DNA of 33,257 nt, taken from assembly GCA_022730295.1 (NCBI GenBank), contig DZCM01000019.1, forward strand, positions 1 through 33,257, written 5' to 3'. Below, one piece after another: positions 7,206 to 17,088 of this stretch (position 1 is the first letter of the stretch; each line of letters opens with the position of its first letter). Both the position numbers and the translations under genes were made by a program. The notes beneath the pieces are model-generated. The model was not told where the DNA came from. It did no database searches and was given only the letters and a program-made list of their open reading frames with translations. The DNA is from Rhodanobacter sp. Lineage in GTDB: Bacteria; Pseudomonadota; Gammaproteobacteria; Xanthomonadales; Rhodanobacteraceae.

Positions 7206-10200
7206 TCAGTCGAACGGCCGGATCACTTCCTCGCCATCGTCGGCGTGTTCGGTGCCGTCACTCTTGTCGCCGAGCAGGCGCCGCACCACCACGTAGAAAA
7301 CCGGAACCAGCATCACGCCGAGCACCGTGGCGCCGAGCATGCCACCGATCACGCCGGTGCCGATCGCGTGGCGGCTGTTGGCGCCGGCGCCGGTCGAGAT
7401 CGCCAGCGGCAACACCCCGAGGATGAAGGCAATCGAAGTCATCAGGATCGGCCGCAAGCGAATGCGACAGGCTTCCAGCGTCGCCCAGATCAAGCCGTGG
7501 CCTTGCTTTTGCAGGTCCACCGCGAACTGCACGATCAGGATTGCGTTCTTCACCGACAGGCCGATGATCGCGATCAAGCCGATCTTGAAATACACGTCGT
7601 CCTGGAGGCCGCGCATGCTGGTCAGGGCGACCGAGCCGAGTACGCCGAGCGGGATGACCAGCATCACGGCCACGGGGATCGACCAGCTTTCATACAGCGC
7701 ACACAGGCACAGGAACACCACGAGGAGCGACAGGCCGAACAGCATCGGTGCCTGCGCGCCGGAAAGAATTTCCTGCAGCGATTGCCCGGTCCATTCGTAG
7801 CCGAAACTCGTGGGCAGGTACTTCGCCACCAACTCCTGCATCGCGGCGATCGCGTCACCCGAGCTGTAACCCGGCGCCGCACTGCCGGTGATGCCGATCG
7901 AACCGGCGCCGTTGTAGCGATCGAGCTCCGGCGAGGCCAGCGACCACTTGGTCGACACCACGCTGGACAACGGCACCATCTTGCCGCTGGACGAGCGCGT
8001 GTAGAACTGGCTGATGTCGCCCGGATTCATGCGAAACGGTGCGTCGGCCTGTACCTCAACGCGCAGCACGCGGCCACCATAGTAGAAATCGTTGGCGTAG
8101 GCCTGCGACAGCATCAGCCCGATCGCGTTGTAGACATCGGTGACCGACAGTCCCATCGATTGCGCCTGCACGCGGTCGACGTGCATGTCCACGGTCGGCG
8201 CGTCGTCCATGCCGTTGATGTGGACGTTGGCGAGGCGTTTGTCGTTGCGCGCCTCGTCGAGCAATTTGTCCTTGGCTTGCACCAGCGCGGCGTGGCCGCG
8301 TCCGCCGCGGTCCTCCAGTTCGAAATCGAAGCCGGCGAAGCGGCCAAGGCCGCGGATGACGGCCTGGTTCATCGCGAACACCTGGGCGTTGCGGATCGAT
8401 CCGAACTGCTTGTTGAGTTCGCCGATGATTTCGTTCGCACTGCGGCTGCGGTCGCTCCAGTCCTTCAGGTGGATGAAGGCCATGCCGACGTTCTCGCCGT
8501 GGCCGATGAAGCTGAAGCCGCCGATGGTGAAGATGTTGGCGACCGCCGGATCCTTCCTGACGATGGCCTCGACCTGTGCCATCACCGCGCGTGTGCGCTG
8601 CGTCGTCGCGCCCGGCGGCAACTGGATCGTCGCCACCACTTCGCCCTGATCTTCCTGTGGCACAAAGCTCGAAGGAAGCTGCGCCAGCAAAAACACGGCG
8701 ATCACGATCGCGATGCCGTAGCCCAGCATCCAGCGCGGCGTATGCCGCACCGCCTTGCGCAGGCGCGCGAGGTAATGCCGCGCCATATTCTCATAGCCGT
8801 TGTTGAAGGCGCGCAGCAAGCGGTTGGCGTGCTCGTGCTCGGGGCGCAGGATGCTCGCGCACAGCGCCGGCGTGAACGACAGCGCCATCACCGCCGACAA
8901 CACCATCGACACCGCGATGGTGACCGAGAACTGGCGGTAGATCGCGCCCACGCTGCCCGACATCAAGGCCGCCGGCACGAACACCGAGGCCAGCACCGTG
9001 GTCACGGCGACGATTGCGCCGGTGATCTGGGTCATGCCCTTGCGGGTGGCTTCCTTGGGCGACAGGCCCTCCTCGCGCATGATGCGCTCGACGTTCTCGA
9101 CCACCACGATGGCATCGTCCACCACGATGCCGATCGCCAGCACCAGCCCGAACAAGCTGAGCACGTTGATCGAGAAGCCGAACAGGTACAGCCCGATGAA
9201 GGCGCCGGTCAGCGCTACCGGCAGCACCAGCGTCGGGATCAGCGTCGCGCGCAGGTTCTGCAGGAACAGCAGCATCACGAAGAACACCAGCACGATGGCC
9301 TCGGCCAGCGTCTTCACCACTTCGACAATAGAGACCCGCACGAAGGTGTAGCTCTCGAACGGCACGCTCCAGGTCACGCCGGGCGGCAGGTTTTTCGCCA
9401 GCTCCTTCATCCTGGCCTGCACCGCGTCGGCGACCGAGAGTGCGTTGGCGCCGGGCAGCAGCGAAATGCCGAACGAGGCCACGGGCTTGCCGTTCAGGCG
9501 CGAGAAATTGCCGTAATTGTCGGCGCCGAGTTCCACCCGGGCGACGTCGCCCAGGGTCACGGTGCTGCCGTCACTGTTGGTGCGCAGGATGATGTGGCGG
9601 AATTCATCCGGGGTGGTGAAGCTCGATTCCGCCGACACCGTCGCGGTGATGCCTTGTCCGTCCACCGCGGGCTCGGCGCCGACCGCGCCGGCCGCAAACA
9701 TGACGTTCTGCGCGCGGATCGCGTCCAGCGCGTCGGTGGCGGTCAGGCCATATCCTTCCAGCTTCAGCGGGTTCAGCCAGATCCGCATCGCGTACGGCGA
9801 GCCGAATTGGCGCACGCTGCCGACGCCCTCGACGCGCGAAATCGGGTCGACCAGTTGCGCGGCAATCAGGTTGCTCAACGCAGTCGGGTTGAGGTGGCCG
9901 CTGGAATCCTGCAGCGCGATGCCCATCAGGAAGCCCGAGTTGGACTTGCGCACCGTCACGCCGAGATTGTTGACGATCGATGGCAGCCGCGGCTCGGCGG
10001 CATTCACCGCGTTCTGGGTTTGCACTGCGGCGGTGTCGAGGTTGGTGCCGGGATCAAAGTACAGCGTGATGTCGGAGGATCCCGTCGAATTGGACGAGGA
10101 GCTGAAATACAGCAGATGATCGATGCCCGAGAGGTTCTGTTCGATCACCTGCGTAACCGTGCTCTGCACCACTTGCGCGTTCGCGCCGGGGTAGTTGGCG

Positions 10201-10337
10201 CGGATTTGCACGCTCGGAGGCGCGATCGTCGGATAGGCTTCGATCGGCAGGTGCAGGATTGCGATAGTGCCGCCCAGCGTGATCAGGATGGCAAGCACCC
10301 ACGCGAAGATCGGACGGTCGATGAAAAACTGCGGCAT
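7206..10337 (-). CDS. RND multidrug efflux transporter, HAE1 (AcrB/MexB) family
   Basis: A 1043-residue inner-membrane proton/drug antiporter, full family length. It starts MPQFFIDRPIFAWVLAI, typical of HAE1 pumps: one membrane helix, a large periplasmic porter loop, then helices 2-6, and the same plan repeated in the second half. The proton-relay pair Asp407-Asp408 (GIVVDDAIVVVEN) falls at exactly the AcrB positions, and the relay lysine is present in LSVKNAILIVQFA. It would form a trimer and work with the adaptor encoded 9 bp upstream and an outer-membrane channel such as TolC, which is not in the window. Substrates (antibiotics, solvents, dyes) cannot be predicted. It overlaps the border of an ATP-grasp gene relic. 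Confidence 0.96.
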   Translation of the reverse strand: MPQFFIDRPIFAWVLAILITLGGTIAILHLPIEAYPTIAPPSVQIRANYPGANAQVVQSTVTQVIEQNLSGIDHLLYFSSSSNSTGSSDITLYFDPGTNLDTAAVQTQNAVNAAEPRLPSIVNNLGVTVRKSNSGFLMGIALQDSSGHLNPTALSNLIAAQLVDPISRVEGVGSVRQFGSPYAMRIWLNPLKLEGYGLTATDALDAIRAQNVMFAAGAVGAEPAVDGQGITATVSAESSFTTPDEFRHIILRTNSDGSTVTLGDVARVELGADNYGNFSRLNGKPVASFGISLLPGANALSVADAVQARMKELAKNLPPGVTWSVPFESYTFVRVSIVEVVKTLAEAIVLVFFVMLLFLQNLRATLIPTLVLPVALTGAFIGLYLFGFSINVLSLFGLVLAIGIVVDDAIVVVENVERIMREEGLSPKEATRKGMTQITGAIVAVTTVLASVFVPAALMSGSVGAIYRQFSVTIAVSMVLSAVMALSFTPALCASILRPEHEHANRLLRAFNNGYENMARHYLARLRKAVRHTPRWMLGYGIAIVIAVFLLAQLPSSFVPQEDQGEVVATIQLPPGATTQRTRAVMAQVEAIVRKDPAVANIFTIGGFSFIGHGENVGMAFIHLKDWSDRSRSANEIIGELNKQFGSIRNAQVFAMNQAVIRGLGRFAGFDFELEDRGGRGHAALVQAKDKLLDEARNDKRLANVHINGMDDAPTVDMHVDRVQAQSMGLSVTDVYNAIGLMLSQAYANDFYYGGRVLRVEVQADAPFRMNPGDISQFYTRSSSGKMVPLSSVVSTKWSLASPELDRYNGAGSIGITGSAAPGYSSGDAIAAMQELVAKYLPTSFGYEWTGQSLQEILSGAQAPMLFGLSLLVVFLCLCALYESWSIPVAVMLVIPLGVLGSVALTSMRGLQDDVYFKIGLIAIIGLSVKNAILIVQFAVDLQKQGHGLIWATLEACRIRLRPILMTSIAFILGVLPLAISTGAGANSRHAIGTGVIGGMLGATVLGVMLVPVFYVVVRRLLGDKSDGTEHADDGEEVIRPFD

Positions 10338-10346
10338 GCTGCGTGC

Positions 10347-11510
10347 TCAGCCGGCTGTCGCGGTCGCCGCGGCGGATGCCGCAGGCGCGGAGGGAATGGG
10401 CTGCACCTTTTCACCCGCGTGTACTTTCAGGATCCCGGAGACGATGACTTGGTCGCCAGCGGCGAGGCCGCCAGTCACGATCCAGCCGGCGCCGCGTTGT
10501 TCGCCCAGCGCGACCCGCTTCTCGACGATCTCGTCGTTCGTTCCCACCACGAAAACGAACGCGCTCTCGTTGTCGCGCTGGATCGCGGCTTGCGGGAGCA
10601 TGATCGCACCGTGCAACTGGCCGAGCGTCAGGCGGATCTTCACGAACATGCCCGGCAACAGCGTGTGGCCCGGATTCGGGATCAAGGCGCGCAGGTCGAC
10701 GGCGCCGGTTGCGGGATCGACCGCGAGGTCGGTGAAATCGAGCGTGCCGGCGTGCGGATACACGCTGCCATCGGGCAACACCAACTGCACTTCCGCCTTG
10801 TCCGGCGCATCCAGTTTCAGTTTGCCGGATTTTGCGGCCTTGCGGAGCTTCTCGAGTTCCGCCATCGGCTGGCTGAAGTTGGCATAGATCGGATCAATCA
10901 CCTGCACCGTGGTGAGCGGATTGGTGTCAGTGGGCGAGACCAGCGCGCCCTCGGTGACGTTGGCGCGGCCGGCGCGGCCGGCAATCGGCGAGCGCAGCGT
11001 GGCGTAGCCGAGACTGATCTCGGCATTCTTCACGTTGGCCCTCGCCGATTTCACCGCAGCATCGGCTTCTGCCGCGGCGGCGGCCGCGTCGTCGACGTCC
11101 TGGGTCGAAAGCAGGCCCTGCGCGCCGAGCGTTTTGCTGCGTTTGGCCTTCAGGCTGGCGTTAGCCGCAGTGGCTTCGGCCTGTGCCAGCTGGCCTTGCG
11201 CGGCGCGCAGCGTGGCTTCGAGCGGCGCCGGATCGATCTTGAACAACACGTCGCCGGCCTTGACGTCGGAACCTTCCTTGTACACGCGCTGCAGCACGAT
11301 GCCGGTCACGCGTGCCCGCACCTGTGCCGTGAGCGTCGCGGCGAGGCGCCCGGGATAACTGTCGACCACCGGGATGCTGGACGCAGTGGCCGTCACCACG
11401 CCCACTTCCGGTGGCGCCGGTGCGGGCGGTGGCTTGTGTCCGCAGGCCGCGAGCAGCACTGCCAAGGCCGCGACCGGCACGCCACGCCACGGTGACTGGG
11501 TCATCGCCAT
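10347..11510 (-). CDS. RND efflux periplasmic adaptor lipoprotein (AcrA/MexA family)
   Basis: A 387-residue membrane fusion protein. The lipobox LAAC ends at Cys23, so a lipid-anchored periplasmic protein is predicted; a Pro-rich linker follows. Then come the first half of the lipoyl domain (SYPGRLAATLTAQVRARVTG), an alpha-hairpin of about residues 105-175 rich in Ala and Gln, the second lipoyl half (LRSPIAGRAGR), a beta-barrel and a membrane-proximal domain. It links the downstream transporter to an outer-membrane channel. The start could be the ATG at 11510 or the in-frame ATG at 11504, which has the better spacing from AGAGAA. The two genes form an operon with a 9-bp gap. Confidence 0.95.
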   Translation of the reverse strand: MAMTQSPWRGVPVAALAVLLAACGHKPPPAPAPPEVGVVTATASSIPVVDSYPGRLAATLTAQVRARVTGIVLQRVYKEGSDVKAGDVLFKIDPAPLEATLRAAQGQLAQAEATAANASLKAKRSKTLGAQGLLSTQDVDDAAAAAAEADAAVKSARANVKNAEISLGYATLRSPIAGRAGRANVTEGALVSPTDTNPLTTVQVIDPIYANFSQPMAELEKLRKAAKSGKLKLDAPDKAEVQLVLPDGSVYPHAGTLDFTDLAVDPATGAVDLRALIPNPGHTLLPGMFVKIRLTLGQLHGAIMLPQAAIQRDNESAFVFVVGTNDEIVEKRVALGEQRGAGWIVTGGLAAGDQVIVSGILKVHAGEKVQPIPSAPAASAAATATAG

Positions 11511-11529
11511 TTCTCTACCAAGCCGAACA

Positions 11530-11544
11530 ATAATCGCCCATTAT
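11530..11544. promoter_or_regulatory. Candidate operator/promoter of the RND efflux operon
   Basis: ATAAT-CGCCC-ATTAT forms a 5-bp inverted repeat with 5-base spacer, 19 bases upstream of the adaptor start. On the minus strand it contains GATAAT (11545-11540), close to the -10 consensus. Many RND operons are repressed by a TetR-type protein binding such a palindrome over the promoter, but no such regulator gene is present here, so the call is tentative. Confidence 0.3.
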
Positions 11545-11740
11545 CGCTGGAATCGCGGTGCGCCGCCCTGTGCCAAGCGGCACGTGCACGCGGCGCAAAG
11601 GCGTGCGCAATGTGCGCGCGGGTGCGCTCGCCAAGCCCGTGCGGTGGGCTGCCGCGGCTCCTGCGGCGGCCGCAGAACTGGAATGCCGCGTGGGCGCGGC
11701 GGTATCCTATGCGTTCCTTTTTAGCTCATCGACAATCGAC

Positions 11741-14700
11741 ATGAACGCACTGCGTGCCCCCACCGGGGGTGCTGAAGTCGCCGCGATCGCGGCCGCTGTC
11801 CGTGGCCTGGTCGCACCGGCCGACGCCGCCGCCGCCGAGAGCTTCGCGACACTGGTGAGCGCGGAAGTCAGTGGCGAGTTGTTGCGCCACCGTGGCGAGG
11901 ACAACTGGGCCGCGATGTGCGCCGGCCTGTTCCGCTGGTTCCGCAACCGCCCGGCTGGCCGCGCCAGCGTACGTGCGTTCAATCCCGATCGCCAGCGCGA
12001 TGGCTGGAGCTGCCCGCACTCGGTCATCGAAGTAGTCACCGATGACGCACCGTTCCTCGTGGATTCGCTGGAATTGGTGGTGGCGGCTGCGGGCCTGCGC
12101 ATGCATCGCTTGATCCATCCGGTGCTGGAAGTCCAACGCGATGCGCAAGGCAACGTCAAGGCGATCGCGGCTTGCGACGGCGCCCACGCGGCCGAATCGA
12201 TCACGCATGCCGAGGTTGATCGCGTCGACGACGCCACCCTGCAGTCACTGCAGGCGGCAGCTGAAGCTGCATTCGGCGACGTGCACGCTGCAGTGGTGGA
12301 CTGGCAAGCGATGCACGACAAGATGCTGGCGGTGGCCGAGTCACTGCCCAAGGAAAGGACGCCGCTCGGCGCCGACGAACTGGTCGAGGGCCAGGCTTTC
12401 CTGCGCTGGGCCGCGGACAACCACTTCACCTTCCTCGGTTACCGCGAATACGACGTGGTCGCCGAACAGGGCGACGAGTTGCTGAAGGCGCGCGCCGAAT
12501 CCGGCCTCGGTATCCTGCGCGATCCCACGCTGGCGACCACGCCGCGTTCCACCAAGAGCCTGATCGCGAGCCGCTTGCCGCAGTCCGGTTCGATGGACGC
12601 GATCATCCTGACCAAGACCAATGCGCGCTCGCGCGTGCATCGCCCGGGCTACATGGATTACATCGGCGTGCTGAGCTTCGATGCGCACGGCAAGCCGGTC
12701 AGCGAGAAACGCTTCCTTGGCCTGTATACGTCAACGGCCTACATGCGCCGTGCACAGGACGTGCCGCTGGTGCGCAAGAAGTTCGAATCGGCCGCCGAGC
12801 GTTCCAGCTTGCGCCCGCAGTCGCACTCCGACAAGGCCTTCCGTTCGATCCTTGAAACCTTGCCGCGCGACGAGCTGCTGCAGGCGACGACCGACGAGCT
12901 GCACAAGCTGGCCACCGGGATTTTCGAGGTGAACGAGCGCCGGCGCGCAAAGGTGTTCGTGCGCCGCGACGCCTACGGCCGCTTCTATTCGTGCCTGGTG
13001 TTCGTTCCGCGCGACCACTACAGCCCGGCCGTTGCCGCGCGCATCAAGGAGATGCTGAACGACGAGCTGCATGGCGCCCATGTTGATGCGACTACCCAGA
13101 TCGGTGATTCGCCGATGGCGCGCATGCATGTGACCGTGCGCCCGCGCGCCGGCGAAGAAGTGCACATCGACGACGCGAAACTGGATGCCTTGCTGGCGCC
13201 GATCGTGCGCAGCTGGCACGACGAATTGCGTGATGCACTGGTCGGCGGCAATGGCGAAGAGCGCGGTACCCAGCTGGCGAACCGCTGGGGCCGGGCTTTC
13301 AGCGCCGGCTACATCGAAGACGCCACGCCCGCGCGGGCGGCCGAAGACGTCGGCATCCTCACCGCGATGACCGATGCGGGCCAGGACATGCGCCTCGCCT
13401 TGCACGAGTCGTACCGCAAACCCGGCGAACTGCACTTCCGCATCTTCCGCACCGGTCACGACATTCCGTTGTCGGATGCGCTGCCGTTGCTGGAGAGCGC
13501 CGGCCTCAAGGTCGACACCGAACAGGTGCACAGCCTGGAAGTGCCGGGCGCCAAAGCCTGCGTGCAGGATTTCGTGGTGCGTCCGGCGGTGCCGATGACC
13601 TTCAAGCTCGATGACACCCACGCGCGTTTCGAGGGCGCCTTCGATGCGATCTGGCACGGTCTCGCCGAGAACGACCACTTCAACGCACTGGTGTTGCGCG
13701 CAGGTTTGAGCTGGCGGCAGATCGCGATGTTGCGCGGCTACTGCAAGTACCAGCAACAGGTTGGCACGCCGTTCTCGCAGGCGTACATGGAAGAGACGCT
13801 CAACCGTTACCCGATGATCGCGGGCTTGCTGGTGGAGTTGTTCGAAGCCAAGTTCGATCCCAGGCGCGAGACCGGCGATGCGGCTGCCCGCAAGGCCGCC
13901 CGTGACGCGCTGGAGCGCGAGCTCGGCACGCTGACGCCCAAGGCCGTCGCGGATGCCAATCCGGGTTTCGTCGCGAACGTTGCCGCGCTGCTCGAACAGC
14001 CGCGCGAGGAACAGGTCGAAGGCCTGGTCAACGCGCTCAAGGCGCTGCTCGCCAACGTCGCCAGCCTCGACGACGACCGCATCCTGCGCGGCTTCATGGG
14101 CCAGATCCGCGCCACCTTGCGCACCAACTATTTCCAGACGCACGCCGGCAAGCCGGCCGAATACATCGCCTACAAGTTCGATTCGCACCAGGTGCCGGAT
14201 GTGCCGAAGCCGGTGCCGTACCGCGAGATCTGGGTGTACGCGCCGCGGGTGGAAGGCGTGCACCTGCGCTTCGGTCCGGTTGCACGTGGCGGCATCCGCT
14301 GGTCGGATCGCCGCGAAGACTTCCGCACCGAAGTGCTGGGCCTGGTCAAGGCGCAGATGGTGAAGAACACCGTGATTGTGCCGGTGGGCTCGAAGGGCGG
14401 CTTCTTCGTGAAGCGTCCGCCGGCCGAGCGCGATGCACAGCTCGACGAGGGCATCGCCTGCTACAAGATGTTCATGAATGGCCTGCTGGACATCACCGAC
14501 AACATCGACACCAAGGCCAACACGGTGGTGCATCCGGTCGACGTGGTGCGCCACGATGCGGATGATCCGTATCTGGTGGTCGCTGCCGACAAGGGCACCG
14601 CGAAGTTCTCCGATATCGCCAACGGCATTTCGATCGAACACGGTTATTGGCTGGGCGATGCATTTGCCTCGGGTGGCTCGGCCGGCTTCGACCACAAGGA

Positions 14701-16687
14701 CATGGGGATAACCTCGCGCGGCGGTTGGGAGTCGGTGAAGTGCCACTTCCGCGCGCTCGGCCACGATTGCCAGAACGAGGATTTCACCTGCGTTGGCATC
14801 GGTGACATGTCCGGTGACGTGTTCGGCAACGGCTTGTTGCGCTCGCGCCACACGCGCCTGCTTGCGGCGTTCGACCATCGCCACATCTTCATCGATCCGG
14901 ATCCGCAGACCGAAGCGTCGTACATCGAGCGCGAACGCATGTTCGCGTTGCCGCGCTCCTCGTGGGAAGACTACGACAAGTCAAAGATCTCGAAAGGTGG
15001 CGGCGTGTTCGCGCGCAGCCTCAAGGCCGTGGCGATCACGCTGGAAATGCGCGCGGTGCTTGGCATCGCCGAAGGCGTGGAATCGTTGTCGCCAACCGAG
15101 CTGATGACGGCGATCCTGAAGGCACCGGTCGACCTGTTGTGGAACGGCGGCATTGGCACCTACGTCAAGGCGGCGTCGGAATCCAACGCCGATGTAGGCG
15201 ACCGCGCCAACAATTCGCTACGCATCAACGGCGGCGAACTGCGCTGCAAGATCGTGGGCGAGGGCGGCAACCTCGGCTTGACGCAGAAGGGACGCATCGA
15301 GGCCGCGCAGAACGGCGTGCTGCTGAACACCGACTTCATCGACAATTCGGCGGGCGTGGATACCTCCGACCACGAGGTCAACATCAAGATCCTGCTGAAC
15401 GATGCGGTGCAACGCGGCGAGATGGACATCGAGGCACGCAACAAGTTGTTGCATTCAATGACCGACGAAGTGGCCGGGCTGGTGTTGAACGACAACTACC
15501 GGCAGAACGTGGCGCTTGGCCTGATGCAACACATGTCGCCCGGTCGCATCGGTACCCAGGGACATTTCATCCGCACCCTGGAATCGCGCGGGCAACTTGA
15601 TCGCCAGATCGAATCGCTGCCCACCGACAGCGAAATCGCCGAGCGGCGCACCCGTCACCAGGGACTGGTGCGGCCCGAGCTTGCGGTGCTGTTGTCCTAT
15701 TCCAAGATCGTGCTGTACCAGCAGTTGCTGGATTCTGACGTGCCGGAGGATCCCTTCCTCTCGCACGAGTTGATGCGTTATTTCCCCCGGCCGTTGCACC
15801 AGAAGTACGCGGAGCACATGCAGCGGCATCGCCTGAAGCGCGAAATCATCGCCACGGCGGTGACCAACTCGATCGTCAACCGCATGGGCGCGACCTTCGT
15901 ATTGCGCACCCAGGAAGACTCCGGGCAAACGGCGGCCGCCGTGGTGAAGGCCTACAACGCCGCACGCCAGATCATCCATGCGCGCGAGCTGTGGTCCGGC
16001 ATCGACGCGTTGGATGGCAAGGTCAGTGCGGATGCGCAGATCGACGCGCTGATGAAGATCTGGGCGTTGCTGCGCCACATATCGCGCTGGCTGCTCAATC
16101 GTCCGGGCACCACGCTTGACATCACCGAACTGGTGCAGCGTTACCAGCCCGGCATGGACCAGCTGCGCGCCGCCTTGCCGAATGAACTCACGGATACCAG
16201 CAAAGCCTCATGGGGTGTTGACCTCGAAAAGTGGCAGGATCTGGGCTTCGGCGACGCACTCGCCCGCAACCTGGCAACGATTCCGGTGCTGGAGATCGCG
16301 ATGGACGTCATCGAAACCGCGCAGGATTCAGGCCGGCCGGTCGAGCATGTCGCGCGGGTGTTCTTCGAACTTGGCGAGGCCTTGGATATCGAATTCCTGC
16401 GCGCCCAGATCGAGAAGTTGCCGGTGGAGAGCCGCTGGCATGCGCAGGCACGCGGTGCGCTGCGCGACGAACTTGCGGTGCAGCAGCGCGCCATGGTCGG
16501 CCAGATTCTCGCGTCCGAACAGGGCAAGCAGGGCGCCGACGGTGCGGTGGCTGCGTGGCTGGACCGCGACGACCCACAACTGCAATTCACCCGCGGCATG
16601 CTGGACGAAATCCGCGGCGTCGACGTGGACTACCCGATCGCATCGGTGGCGCTGCGCCGTCTCGCCCAGATCGCGCAGTCGGGTTGA
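11741..16687 (+). CDS. gdhB: NAD-specific glutamate dehydrogenase, large (180-kDa class)
   Basis: A 1648-residue protein of the large bacterial NAD-GDH class, which oxidises glutamate to 2-oxoglutarate and ammonium and is chiefly catabolic. A long N-terminal part (about 1-750) holds ACT-like regulatory regions (VTDDAPFLVDSLELVV near 105). The catalytic GDH core spans roughly 800-1230, with GPVARGGIRWSDR, the lysine near 885 in VPVGSKGGF, and GIGDMSGDVFGNGLL. A helical C-terminal region (about 1230-1648) follows, typical of this class and involved in allostery. The ATG at 11741 gives MNALRAP; the frame is open further back, but those residues are low-complexity and no ribosome site is seen at either place. 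It stands alone, divergent from the efflux operon with a 230-bp gap. Confidence 0.96.
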   Translation: MNALRAPTGGAEVAAIAAAVRGLVAPADAAAAESFATLVSAEVSGELLRHRGEDNWAAMCAGLFRWFRNRPAGRASVRAFNPDRQRDGWSCPHSVIEVVTDDAPFLVDSLELVVAAAGLRMHRLIHPVLEVQRDAQGNVKAIAACDGAHAAESITHAEVDRVDDATLQSLQAAAEAAFGDVHAAVVDWQAMHDKMLAVAESLPKERTPLGADELVEGQAFLRWAADNHFTFLGYREYDVVAEQGDELLKARAESGLGILRDPTLATTPRSTKSLIASRLPQSGSMDAIILTKTNARSRVHRPGYMDYIGVLSFDAHGKPVSEKRFLGLYTSTAYMRRAQDVPLVRKKFESAAERSSLRPQSHSDKAFRSILETLPRDELLQATTDELHKLATGIFEVNERRRAKVFVRRDAYGRFYSCLVFVPRDHYSPAVAARIKEMLNDELHGAHVDATTQIGDSPMARMHVTVRPRAGEEVHIDDAKLDALLAPIVRSWHDELRDALVGGNGEERGTQLANRWGRAFSAGYIEDATPARAAEDVGILTAMTDAGQDMRLALHESYRKPGELHFRIFRTGHDIPLSDALPLLESAGLKVDTEQVHSLEVPGAKACVQDFVVRPAVPMTFKLDDTHARFEGAFDAIWHGLAENDHFNALVLRAGLSWRQIAMLRGYCKYQQQVGTPFSQAYMEETLNRYPMIAGLLVELFEAKFDPRRETGDAAARKAARDALERELGTLTPKAVADANPGFVANVAALLEQPREEQVEGLVNALKALLANVASLDDDRILRGFMGQIRATLRTNYFQTHAGKPAEYIAYKFDSHQVPDVPKPVPYREIWVYAPRVEGVHLRFGPVARGGIRWSDRREDFRTEVLGLVKAQMVKNTVIVPVGSKGGFFVKRPPAERDAQLDEGIACYKMFMNGLLDITDNIDTKANTVVHPVDVVRHDADDPYLVVAADKGTAKFSDIANGISIEHGYWLGDAFASGGSAGFDHKDMGITSRGGWESVKCHFRALGHDCQNEDFTCVGIGDMSGDVFGNGLLRSRHTRLLAAFDHRHIFIDPDPQTEASYIERERMFALPRSSWEDYDKSKISKGGGVFARSLKAVAITLEMRAVLGIAEGVESLSPTELMTAILKAPVDLLWNGGIGTYVKAASESNADVGDRANNSLRINGGELRCKIVGEGGNLGLTQKGRIEAAQNGVLLNTDFIDNSAGVDTSDHEVNIKILLNDAVQRGEMDIEARNKLLHSMTDEVAGLVLNDNYRQNVALGLMQHMSPGRIGTQGHFIRTLESRGQLDRQIESLPTDSEIAERRTRHQGLVRPELAVLLSYSKIVLYQQLLDSDVPEDPFLSHELMRYFPRPLHQKYAEHMQRHRLKREIIATAVTNSIVNRMGATFVLRTQEDSGQTAAAVVKAYNAARQIIHARELWSGIDALDGKVSADAQIDALMKIWALLRHISRWLLNRPGTTLDITELVQRYQPGMDQLRAALPNELTDTSKASWGVDLEKWQDLGFGDALARNLATIPVLEIAMDVIETAQDSGRPVEHVARVFFELGEALDIEFLRAQIEKLPVESRWHAQARGALRDELAVQQRAMVGQILASEQGKQGADGAVAAWLDRDDPQLQFTRGMLDEIRGVDVDYPIASVALRRLAQIAQSG

Positions 16688-16827
16688 AGGGTCAAGGCAA
16701 GAGCGAGAGCCTGGGCCACGGATCAACACGGATCAGAGCGGATAAGTACTTTGATTCGTGTTGTTGCGGCCGCTGACCAGATGGCAGGGCGTGACGTAAG
16801 TTTTGGCGCGCATGGCTGACGCGCTTG

Positions 16828-16941
16828 CCTCCTTCCGCAGGAAGGGGGTCGAAGCTGCCTGCGCCAGCAGGCAACTGCGGGGGGATGCGCTGAACGTTAC
16901 AAGAAGCCATCCCCCTCGATCCCCCTTCCTGCGGAAGGGGG
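16828..16941. repeat. Composite palindromic intergenic repeat, copy 2
   Basis: A 114-bp element. The left hairpin (16828-16848) pairs CCTCCTTCC with GGAAGGGGG (one mismatch); the right hairpin (16921-16941) is a perfect 9-bp stem CCCCCTTCC/GGAAGGGGG around TGC. Inside, a small CTGCCTG/CAGGCAA-type hairpin is followed by CGGGGGGATG, which can pair with CATCCCCCTCG near 16909. The plan matches copy 1 at 3215-3315. Confidence 0.8.
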
Positions 16942-16980
16942 AGGACAACTTCGCGCCTTCGCGCCGATAGGGGACACTCA

Positions 16981-17040
16981 CCCCCTTCCGCAGGAAGGGG
17001 GTCGAAGCTGCCTGCGCCAGCAGGCAACTGCGGGGGGATG
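16981..17040. repeat. Composite palindromic repeat, half copy 3
   Basis: Bases 16984-17040 are identical over 57 bp to 16831-16887 of copy 2, starting with the CCCCCTTCC/GGAAGGGGG hairpin and ending at GGGGGGATG. The right half is missing. It ends 48 bases before the nadK start, so it lies in or just upstream of the nadK promoter. Confidence 0.8.
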
Positions 17041-17088
17041 TAACGCCAGGCATTTCCCAATTTGGCGTATCCGCGGCACACTGGCGGC

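Larger units (their letters stand above)
16688..17088. other. Gene-free 401-bp stretch with dispersed repeats
   Basis: No coding region is supported. It holds a short direct motif (GGATCAACACGGATCAGAG, 16720-16738) of a kind that looks like a worn intergenic repeat, one full copy and one half copy of the composite palindromic element, and the leader of nadK. Minus-strand open frames here repeat the same peptide twice because of the DNA repeat and are not genes. Confidence 0.7.

Noticed and set aside
7050-11495. A 1481-codon open frame on the plus strand
   Set aside because: It lies antisense to the complete RND transporter and adaptor genes; its composition (Arg/His/Gln/Asp-rich, no domains) is that of a GC-rich shadow frame.
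12731-14884. A 717-codon minus-strand open frame
   Set aside because: It is antisense to the glutamate dehydrogenase gene and shows no recognisable family sequence.
16828-17040. Possible CRISPR array because of direct repeats with a spacer
   Set aside because: Only two direct copies exist, each internally palindromic in several places, and there are no regular spacers or cas genes.
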